Shown piece after piece: positions 1-5,090 of a stretch of 10,573 nucleotides of DNA. The stretch comes from an uncultured Candidatus Melainabacteria bacterium. Its GTDB lineage: Bacteria; Cyanobacteriota; Vampirovibrionia; Gastranaerophilales; Gastranaerophilaceae. Every line of letters begins with the position of its first letter. Within the stretch, counting starts at the first letter, position 1. The position numbers were made by a program, and so were the translations under genes. The notes below the pieces were generated by a model. That model was given only the letters and a program-made list of their open reading frames with translations. It was not told where the DNA came from and did not search any database. The stretch is taken from assembly GCA_934726055.1 (NCBI GenBank), contig CAKVCZ010000025.1, positions 1 through 10,573 on the forward strand, given 5' to 3'.

Positions 1-15
1 CGCAATTACCATGTC

Positions 16-114
16 ATTCTGAACTTGTTTCAGAATCTATCTAATAATCGAAGATTATTTTCAACATAGTCAAAACAACCTTTCAGGCGGAGGAACTTTT
101 GATGCAAAAGTTCC
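16..114. repeat. Cluster of three perfect hairpins in non-coding DNA
   Basis: Three perfect inverted repeats follow one another in about 100 bases. The first is ATTCTGAA / TTCAGAAT (16-23 and 29-36, 5-base loop). The second is AATAATC / GATTATT (43-49 and 53-59, 3-base loop). The third is GGAACTTTTG / CAAAAGTTCC (92-101 and 105-114, loop ATG). No convincing gene overlaps them. Closely spaced short palindromes in intergenic DNA are typical of dispersed REP- or MITE-like elements, so this is probably part of such an element entering from the left edge. A structured RNA is the alternative. The hairpins are directly visible; their nature is inferred. Confidence 0.6.
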
Positions 115-120
115 ATAAAA

Positions 121-370
121 CATTCGCACAGAACCTCGTTTATTAATAAAAAGTACGGTTCAATTCGAGTTGAGGCAACTCGCAAAAGCTCGGACAAGCC
201 TCAACCTGAAGATATTCGTCTTGATTTTTGGGGTGAGCAAAGCCTTATTTTTCGTTCAATTTGCTAAACACAAATTTAGCACTCAAAAACGGCAATTTGC
301 TCTTACGAGTTTCACTCTACCCAAAAATCGCTCACCTACATTTATTATAAACTCGGTTATGTGCGAGAAT
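121..370. repeat. Non-coding segment bounded by an imperfect inverted repeat (possible decayed MITE)
   Basis: The left arm (about 122-149) and right arm (about 343-370) are imperfect inverted copies of roughly 28 bases, sharing TTCGCACA / TGTGCGA and CGTTTATTA / TTATAAAC-type blocks with a few mismatches and one small gap. Inside lie more inverted repeats: CGAGTT / AACTCG (166-171, 177-182), GTTGAGG / CCTCAAC (169-175, 199-205), GATTTTTGGG / CCCAAAAATC (223-232, 320-329), GGTGAGC / GCTCACC (232-238, 330-336) and TGCTAAA / TTTAGCA (262-268, 275-281). CAATTTGCT is directly repeated at 257-265 and 293-301. No transposase or credible reading frame is present. It resembles a non-autonomous mobile repeat; a structured RNA is possible. 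From 371 to 472 I see only a weak hairpin (413-431) with one G-U pair on the minus strand. Confidence 0.45.
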
Positions 371-472
371 AATTATAATAAAAATAATAATGATTACTCA
401 TTCCATTAAGGGCGGAATATTTTTTACTCCGTTATGGACTGGAATAAATTTAATAAAAATAGCACAAACCGC

Positions 473-919
473 TTATTTTACTTTTTTCATTATTGCAGCA
501 GTGATGTCTGTTCCACCATAAAATACAACATTTTTGGCAATTACTATATCGTATCCCATAGCTTTTCCTTCTTTGACAATTGTTGCAGTGATGCTATTAT
601 CTATTGCTTGTAATTTTGCTGAATATGCTTTAGCTATTGCTTCTTGTTTTTTTACAAATTCTGCATCATATTTTTTTACTAGTGCTTCTTGATTTGCTTG
701 GGTTTTCTGTTTTGCAATATCCGCTCTTACTTTTGTTAACCAATTGTTTAATTCTTGAGTTTTTGCTTGTTGTTCTCTTTTTAAAGCTTGAACTTGTGAA
801 GATGCTTCTACAACTTTTGTAACATCTACAACACCAACTTTAAAGTCAGCAGCTTGCACAAAATTAATATTTCCAATTAATAAAACTAATGCAAATAATA
901 CGAATAGTGTTTTTTTCAT
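473..919 (-). CDS. Skp/OmpH-family periplasmic chaperone (outer-membrane protein chaperone)
   Basis: A 148-residue secreted protein. Residues 1-23 form a signal peptide (KK, a hydrophobic core, then VQA before AD). The mature part opens with VGVVDVTKVVEAS, typical of the first strand of OmpH/Skp proteins, continues as a Lys/Gln/Ala-rich helical region (about 42-110) matching the long coiled-coil arms, and ends with GYDIVIAKNVVFYGG..DIT, the usual closing segment. Length is close to the family norm of about 150-170. Skp trimers hold unfolded outer-membrane proteins in the periplasm of diderm bacteria, so the gene implies an outer membrane. The start is fixed by AGGAG (926-930, minus strand) six bases upstream. 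It appears monocistronic; no BamA or LpxD neighbour is in view, although many relatives sit beside those genes. Confidence 0.85.
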   Translation of the reverse strand: MKKTLFVLFALVLLIGNINFVQAADFKVGVVDVTKVVEASSQVQALKREQQAKTQELNNWLTKVRADIAKQKTQANQEALVKKYDAEFVKKQEAIAKAYSAKLQAIDNSITATIVKEGKAMGYDIVIAKNVVFYGGTDITAAIMKKVK

Positions 920-945
920 TATTTTCTCCTTCTTTTTTTTTTCAT

Positions 946-972
946 ATTATAATGCTAAATTTTTATTTACAA
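946..972 (-). promoter_or_regulatory. Predicted sigma70 promoter of the skp/ompH-like gene
   Basis: On the minus strand TTGTAA (967-972) lies 15 bases from a perfect TATAAT (946-951). The spacer is short of the ideal 17. The -10 box is 26 bases from the start codon, leaving room for the AGGAG ribosome site. Confidence 0.4.
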
Positions 973-1032
973 GTTCCGATTGAACAGTTTTTATACATAC
1001 ACCTTATTTATTTTTTATTACAGATTAAATTT

Positions 1033-1059
1033 TGGTCAGTTGGCTAATGCAAAAATATT
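1033..1059 (+). repeat. Leader repeat, copy 1
   Basis: First of four direct copies of a short sequence (TGG-CA--TGG--AATGCAAAAATATT pattern). It lies 22 bases before the first of the triplicated membrane genes. In copies 1 and 2 the likeness runs on without a break into the coding start, so this is the 5' part of a duplicated unit of about 400 bp. Confidence 0.6.
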
Positions 1060-1080
1060 CAAGTTTTATTCAGAATATTA

Positions 1081-1425
1081 ATGGATATGAAGTTAGATTT
1101 AAACAAAATTGATAAAGTTATTTTAATATCTATCGTTGGAATATTAGTTTTAATTATAAGTTTATTTCTAGGTATTTTGACAGAAATGACTTTTGAGAGA
1201 AATGAATTATTACTAAAAATATTATTTGGATTAATAACTTTGGTAACGTTTTTTATATTACCAATTTGTATTATCTTACAAATTATTACTTTTATAATTA
1301 AAATATTTTCAAAAAATAAAGTGAAAAAAGATTGGATAATCATTTTCGTTAATTTTGTATCAATAATTATCCAATGTGCAATTTTATTTGTATTTTTTGT
1401 TTTTATGACAAATCCGTTGTTGTAA
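1081..1425 (+). CDS. Small three-helix membrane protein, paralog 1 of 3 (unknown function)
   Basis: A 114-residue hydrophobic protein I do not recognise. It has a short charged head (KLDLNKIDK), then three predicted membrane segments at about 13-34, 46-75 and 86-110. A basic loop KIFSKNKVKKD joins segments 2 and 3, so by the positive-inside rule the head and this loop face the cytoplasm. There is no Shine-Dalgarno sequence before either ATG. The third paralog starts at the position matching the second ATG here (1087), so the true start may be 1087, giving MKLDLNKIDK. The last 58 residues match paralog 3 at 51 positions, and 64 bases (1277-1340) are identical to 2097-2160. Codons are extremely A/T-rich. 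Possible roles such as phage defence, immunity or envelope stress would be guesses. Confidence 0.6.
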   Translation: MDMKLDLNKIDKVILISIVGILVLIISLFLGILTEMTFERNELLLKILFGLITLVTFFILPICIILQIITFIIKIFSKNKVKKDWIIIFVNFVSIIIQCAILFVFFVFMTNPLL

Positions 1426-1435
1426 TTTGAAGAAA

Positions 1436-1461
1436 TGGACACATGGACAATGCAAAAATAT
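1436..1461 (+). repeat. Leader repeat, copy 2
   Basis: Second copy, with TGGACACATGGACAATGC followed by AAAAATATT. It shares ACATGGACAATGCAAAAATA exactly with copy 3. It sits between paralogs 1 and 2, 22 bases before the second start. Confidence 0.65.
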
Positions 1462-1483
1462 TTAAGTTTTATTCAAAATATTA

Positions 1484-1840
1484 ATGGATATGAAATTAGA
1501 TTTAAATAAGATTGATAAAATATTTTTAATATCTATAATAACTATGTTTGGAACATTTATTGTTCCGATTATCTTATTTCTTTTTTCCCTATTTTTTATT
1601 CATTATAAAATAGGAAATATTTTTATTGGATTGCTTCTAATTTCAGTTATACTCTCGATATTAATTTTTTTAATAAGTTATCTAATGCAAATAATTACAT
1701 TCTTTTTAAAAATTTTTGTAAGAAATAAAGTAAAAAAAGATTATATTATTATCCTTTTGAATTTTATATCTATACTTATTGCCGGATACATAATATTAAT
1801 GGGCATAGGTATTTTTATGCTTGTAGATAATACGCCTTAA
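1484..1840 (+). CDS. Small three-helix membrane protein, paralog 2 of 3 (unknown function)
   Basis: A 118-residue relative of its two neighbours and the most diverged of the three. The head MDMKLDLNKIDK is the same as in paralog 1, and the loop before the last helix is kept as KIFVRNKVKKDY. The membrane segments (about 14-38, 44-77 and 87-113) differ freely in sequence while staying hydrophobic. The C-terminus ends in LVDNTP instead of TNPLL. As in paralog 1 there is no ribosome site before ATG 1484, and ATG 1490 is an alternative. Conservation of the charged head and basic loop across copies suggests those cytoplasmic parts carry the function. Function unknown. Confidence 0.6.
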   Translation: MDMKLDLNKIDKIFLISIITMFGTFIVPIILFLFSLFFIHYKIGNIFIGLLLISVILSILIFLISYLMQIITFFLKIFVRNKVKKDYIIILLNFISILIAGYIILMGIGIFMLVDNTP

Positions 1841-1855
1841 AAATTTTTTAAAAAA

Positions 1856-1882
1856 TATCCACATGGACAATGCAAAAATATT
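1856..1882 (+). repeat. Leader repeat, copy 3
   Basis: Third copy. It is identical to copy 2 over ACATGGACAATGCAAAAATA (1861-1880) and then diverges until the coding start of paralog 3. Confidence 0.65.
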
Positions 1883-1909
1883 AAAAAATGGTTTAAAACT
1901 CTAATAGAG

Positions 1910-2245
1910 ATGGAATTGGATTTAAACAAAATTGATAAAGTTATTTTAATATCTACTATTGTAATGCTCGTTTTAATAACAAGTACATTTCTATTTTGTT
2001 TATTTACGGCGATTTTTTATGGAAATATACAAATAAAAGTATCGTTTGCATTAATAGATTTGGTAATGTTTTTTATATTGCCGATTTGTACCATTCTACA
2101 AATTATTACTTTTATAATTAAAATATTTTCAAAAAATAAAGTGAAAAAAGATTGGATAATTATTTTTGTTAATTTTATGTCAGTAATTATTCAAAGTGAA
2201 ATTTTATTTGTATTTTTTGTTTCTATTACAAATCCGTTGTTATAG
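1910..2245 (+). CDS. Small three-helix membrane protein, paralog 3 of 3 (unknown function)
   Basis: A 111-residue paralog that starts MELDLNKIDKVILIS. Its ATG aligns with the second ATG of the other two copies and has a GAG just upstream, a very weak ribosome site. The predicted helices are at about 10-32, 43-72 and 83-107, with the basic loop KIFSKNKVKKDW before the last. The C-terminal half is nearly the same as in paralog 1 while the first helix region differs, a mosaic that suggests recombination or gene conversion between copies. The stop is only six bases from the convergent end of the MuF-like gene, with no terminator visible between them. Confidence 0.6.
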   Translation: MELDLNKIDKVILISTIVMLVLITSTFLFCLFTAIFYGNIQIKVSFALIDLVMFFILPICTILQIITFIIKIFSKNKVKKDWIIIFVNFMSVIIQSEILFVFFVSITNPLL

Positions 2246-2251
2246 TATTTA

Positions 2252-3385
2252 TTATTTTTTATATTTAGGCTTTAAATCACTCATAAGAATAGAGCAATCA
2301 CAATTAGGATACTTACGACCTCTTTCACGACCTAATCTATTAGCAACTTGATCTCTTTCAGAATCTGCAATTGCTTCTTCGACAGAAACTTTATGAGTAT
2401 GAACATAAGTATATTGATCATACCATTCTTTTGAATCACTTAATATAGTTGCATATAGATTTCCTAACATTCCCATTTTCTGTGTAGCTTCACAATTGGC
2501 TTTAGAATGATAATATTTATCCATTTCAAATTCTTTTAGCATATATGCATGATATAAAAGTTCTAAATAATTTGATATAAAAATGTTACATGTTTCTATA
2601 AAATTTCTATAAGGGGAAAATAAATTTTGAATATCTTTTGATAAATTTACTAATATATCTCTTTTTTCATACATATATGCATAATCTTTATCAACATTAT
2701 TCTCACACCCAGGAAGATGTTTTCCGTATTCTTCACTAAGTGCTATTAAAGTTTCATCCGCATCATTTATTAAATTTTGAACTCTATTCAAATCATTTTC
2801 AAGGTCTTGCAAATCTGACTGAGCATCTTCTATTAATGCATTTATTGATTGTTGTGTTTCTTCAAGTTCTCCAATCAGTGTATCTATGTCTTCTATTAAA
2901 TCACATGGTTCATCATCTTTAGATGGTTCGGAATCTCCGCCTTTAGCACTAGCAGATTCAACAATTTCTACTGTGCATTTGCAGTTTGGATGTGGTCTTT
3001 GTGGTACTTCTTCATAACTGTCAAATTCTTGTCCGTCTAAATCTGCACAAACTTCACATGTATGTTCACCCATTTCACTATGCCAAACATATTTTTTGTT
3101 ACTTATATATCCTTTCAAAAGTAAATTCTCAATATTTCCTTTTTCTATTTCTGCTTCTTTTGTTATATTATTTTGTTTTAATATATTATATCTGTATAAA
3201 GATTTTCCTAAATCTTCTATATTTGAATAAAAATTTAACAACTTGTTCTTATCTTCATTACTAAAGACAGGATTGTTATAATTTTTGATTATGTTATTCT
3301 GATACACTGATAACTCATTCAATGTATTTTCTACATCTTTGTTATTTCCAATTGTTTTTAAAATTTTGTTTTTTAATTTAACCAT
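2252..3385 (-). CDS. MuF-motif protein with a coiled coil and a C-terminal serum-amyloid-A-like domain
   Basis: A 377-residue protein without signal peptide or membrane helix. Residues 101-137 hold the hallmark of phage Mu gpF / SPP1 gp7 minor head proteins: W101, C110-x2-C113, D115-x2-G118, F121, then HPNCKC (132-137), a probable metal-binding fold. Only about 100 residues precede it, so the MuF region is short for a whole head protein. An acidic, Ser-rich linker (143-162) and a coiled coil (about 163-215) follow. Residues 288-361 contain DKYYHSKANCEA, LSDSKE, DSERDQVANRLGR and YPN, in the same order and spacing as the core of vertebrate serum amyloid A. The start is supported by AGGGAG (3394-3399) eight bases upstream. 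No other phage gene is present. Known MuF proteins often carry C-terminal toxins, so an orphan effector or decayed phage cargo is plausible. Function inferred only. Confidence 0.7.
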   Translation of the reverse strand: MVKLKNKILKTIGNNKDVENTLNELSVYQNNIIKNYNNPVFSNEDKNKLLNFYSNIEDLGKSLYRYNILKQNNITKEAEIEKGNIENLLLKGYISNKKYVWHSEMGEHTCEVCADLDGQEFDSYEEVPQRPHPNCKCTVEIVESASAKGGDSEPSKDDEPCDLIEDIDTLIGELEETQQSINALIEDAQSDLQDLENDLNRVQNLINDADETLIALSEEYGKHLPGCENNVDKDYAYMYEKRDILVNLSKDIQNLFSPYRNFIETCNIFISNYLELLYHAYMLKEFEMDKYYHSKANCEATQKMGMLGNLYATILSDSKEWYDQYTYVHTHKVSVEEAIADSERDQVANRLGRERGRKYPNCDCSILMSDLKPKYKK

Positions 3386-3467
3386 TTGTCATTCTCCCTA
3401 AAAAACGAACACAATAACTCCCTAATGGGGTAAAGTAAATGTATTAATTAGCTCTCAACGATATTCA

Positions 3468-3496
3468 ATTATACCATTTTTTGGGGTATTTGTAAA
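3468..3496 (-). promoter_or_regulatory. Strong sigma70 promoter of the MuF-like gene
   Basis: The minus strand has TTTACA (3491-3496), a 17-base spacer and a perfect TATAAT (3468-3473), giving a leader of roughly 75 bases. ATACC / GGTAT (3471-3475 and 3485-3489) forms an inverted repeat over the -10 box and spacer, a possible operator. An odd palindrome ATTTTTTGAAAAAAT (3497-3511) abuts the -35 box and may help end tRNA-Thr transcription. Confidence 0.65.
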
Positions 3497-3512
3497 ATTT
3501 TTTGAAAAAATA

Positions 3513-3536
3513 TGGACACTTGGCTAAAATATTAAT
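3513..3536 (+). repeat. Leader repeat, copy 4 (orphan)
   Basis: TGGACACTTGGCTA followed by AAATATTAAT closely matches the leaders of the membrane genes. TTGGCTA is shared with copy 1 and TGGACAC with copy 2, but the TGCA block is missing. No paralog follows it; the tRNA-Thr gene does. It therefore flanks the MuF-like gene on the side opposite copy 3. Confidence 0.4.
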
Positions 3537-3544
3537 AAATTAAA

Positions 3545-3617
3545 AGCCGACAGAGGGACTCGAACCCTCGACCTACTCATTACGAATGAGTTGCTCTACC
3601 AGCTGAGCTATGTCGGC
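3545..3617 (-). tRNA. tRNA-Thr (anticodon CGU, reads ACG)
   Basis: A full cloverleaf on the minus strand: acceptor GCCGACA / TGTCGGC, D stem GCTC / GAGC, anticodon stem ACTCA / TGAGT with loop TTCGTAA (anticodon CGT), variable AGGTC, and T stem GAGGG / CCCTC with loop TTCGAGT. The discriminator base is T and CCA is not encoded. All stems are perfectly paired. It lies back to back with the threonine biosynthesis operon. I could not place a convincing promoter; the TATAAT-like box at 3620-3625 is too close to the 5' end. Confidence 0.95.
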
Positions 3618-3646
3618 AAATTATATTTAATTTTAAAGAATTTATC

Positions 3647-3696
3647 TAGCTCAGCTGGTTCAAAATGAACTTCGGCTCCGTAGCACTCGCCGAGTG
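3647..3696 (+). repeat. Inverted copy of a tRNA D-arm plus GC-richer hairpins
   Basis: TAGCTCAGCTGG (3647-3658) is an exact inverted copy of 3599-3610, the start of the D arm of the adjacent tRNA-Thr. GTTCA / TGAAC (3658-3662, 3666-3670) and CACTCG-C-CGAGTG (3684-3696) follow, with ACTTCGGC / GCCGAGT as a competing pairing. The block is clearly richer in G and C than its surroundings. It may be a tRNA fragment left by a mobile element, or a dispersed repeat. It lies about 105 bases before hom. Confidence 0.45.
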
Positions 3697-3757
3697 AAAT
3701 ATGTCAATATCCTTGAATTATAAACGCAATATCAGTCAAATGAATTATGCACTTATT

Positions 3758-3786
3758 TTGACTGTATTGTAAAATAAAAATATTAA
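3758..3786 (+). promoter_or_regulatory. Candidate promoter of the hom-thrC operon
   Basis: TTGACT (3758-3763), a 17-base spacer and TATTAA (3781-3786). Transcription would begin only about ten bases before ATG, directly at the AGAGGA ribosome site, so the leader would be too short for a peptide attenuator. No T-box signature is seen upstream. Confidence 0.4.
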
Positions 3787-3802
3787 AAATAAAAGAGGAT
3801 TT

Positions 3803-5080
3803 ATGAAAAAAATTAAAATTGGACTTTTCGGGCTTGGAACTGTTGGTTCCGGAGTATTTAAAACATTGAAAAATTTTCCTGAAGTTGAAATAGAAAAAAT
3901 TGTTGTTAGAAACATTAACAAATCGAGAAATATTGATGATTTTAACAGCTCTATTCTTACTCAAAATGCAGACGAAATTTTGGATAATCCTGAAATAAAA
4001 ATTGTTGCAGAGCTTATGGGTGGTGTTCATCCGGCTTATGAATATATTAAAAAAGCTATTGAAAATGGAAAGCATGTTGTAACTGCTAATAAAGAACTCC
4101 TTGCAAAACACGGAGAAGAATTGTTTAATTATGCTGAAAAACACAACGTTGTAATTTTATATGAAGCCGCAATTGCAGGTGGTATTCCGCTTATAATGCC
4201 AATAAAAACAATTTTAGCCGGAAATAAAATTAATAAAATTGAGGCTATTTTAAACGGTACAACTAACTATATTCTAACTAATATGGATACAAATAAAGCC
4301 TCTTATGAAAAAGTTTTGAAAGAAGCTCAAGAGCTTGGATATGCTGAAGCTGATCCGACAGGTGATGTTGAAGGATTTGATTCAACATACAAGCTTACAA
4401 CGCTTGCTACAATTACATTTAAAAAACGTATAAAGCTTGAAGATGTTTATAGAGAAGGTATTACTCGTATTCAAGCAGAAGACATAAAATATGCAAATGA
4501 ACTTGGATATAAAATAAAATTGATTGCGTATGCTACCATAGATAATCAAGACAATGCTGATGTTAGAGTTCATCCTATGTTTGTAAGCAAAAATGAAACT
4601 CTTGCACATATTAATTATGTTACAAACGCTGTAACTCTTAGCGGAACTCCTGTTGGTAAGATTACATTATCAGGTCCGGGAGCTGGAGAAATGCCAACTG
4701 CAAGTTCCGTTGTTGGTGATATCTTGTCTATTACAAGAGAACTTGGTACAACTGATTATATTCTGCCTATGATGAGGTGTATGCATGATAAAAATCAAGA
4801 TGCAACGGTTATTCCTATTGAAGAAACCGAAAATAAATATTATTTAAGGCTTATTGCTATTGATAAAGTCGGCGGAATTGCGGAAATGACTAAAGTTTTT
4901 GCCGATAAAAGAATTAATATAGAAACTATTTTAATGAAAGAAGTAACTGAAGATAATACTGCTGAAATAGTTATTGTTACTGAAACTTGTAAGGAAAAAT
5001 TAATCCAAGAAACTGAAAAAGAATTGTTAAATAAAAGCTATATCAAAAAAATTGCAAGTAAAATCAGAATTAGTAAATAG
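3803..5080 (+). CDS. hom: Homoserine dehydrogenase with C-terminal ACT domain
   Basis: Reduces L-aspartate 4-semialdehyde to L-homoserine with NAD(P)H, the branch point to threonine and methionine. The 425 residues match monofunctional Hom; there is no aspartokinase part. The Rossmann start GLFGLGTVGSG has the GxGxxG glycines at 10, 12 and 15. ELMGG (70-74) and TANKELLAKHG (94-104) follow. NGTTNYIL (151-158) and EADPTGDVEGFDSTYK (182-197) are family signatures. By comparison with the yeast enzyme, E182, D188, D193, K197 and K97 are the expected active-site residues. Residues about 347-420 are an ACT domain (LRLIAIDKVGGIAEMTKVFA), usually the site of amino-acid feedback control, probably by threonine. 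AGAGGA (3794-3799) precedes the ATG at short spacing. It is the first gene of a two-gene operon. Confidence 0.97.
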   Translation: MKKIKIGLFGLGTVGSGVFKTLKNFPEVEIEKIVVRNINKSRNIDDFNSSILTQNADEILDNPEIKIVAELMGGVHPAYEYIKKAIENGKHVVTANKELLAKHGEELFNYAEKHNVVILYEAAIAGGIPLIMPIKTILAGNKINKIEAILNGTTNYILTNMDTNKASYEKVLKEAQELGYAEADPTGDVEGFDSTYKLTTLATITFKKRIKLEDVYREGITRIQAEDIKYANELGYKIKLIAYATIDNQDNADVRVHPMFVSKNETLAHINYVTNAVTLSGTPVGKITLSGPGAGEMPTASSVVGDILSITRELGTTDYILPMMRCMHDKNQDATVIPIEETENKYYLRLIAIDKVGGIAEMTKVFADKRINIETILMKEVTEDNTAEIVIVTETCKEKLIQETEKELLNKSYIKKIASKIRISK

Positions 5081-5090
5081 AAAGGTTATT

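Noticed and set aside
170..409. A 79-codon plus-strand reading frame in the left non-coding region
   Set aside because: It starts with TTG, has no ribosome site, crosses several inverted repeats, and its product has no protein-like features beyond composition.
1059..1442. Minus-strand reading frame of 127 codons opposite paralog 1
   Set aside because: It is the shadow of the membrane gene: the plus-strand frame is conserved in three copies, the minus frame is not, and it has no ribosome site.
2246..3545. Integrated element with attachment sites at the tRNA-Thr 3' end
   Set aside because: The MuF-like gene is downstream of the tRNA, as in many integrations, but no second copy of the tRNA 3' end and no integrase is present in the window.
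3620..3625. TATAAT-like box as the tRNA-Thr promoter
   Set aside because: It ends two bases before the tRNA 5' end, so transcription would start inside the tRNA.
3618..3802. T-box, threonine attenuator or riboswitch before hom
   Set aside because: There is no T-box motif (AGGGTGG...), no run of Thr codons in a leader peptide and no terminator with a T-run; the best promoter leaves almost no leader.
5052..5090. Extended thrC start at TTG 5052
   Set aside because: It would overlap hom by 29 bases. ATG 5091 has AAAGG at good spacing and gives the normal N-terminus of short threonine synthases.
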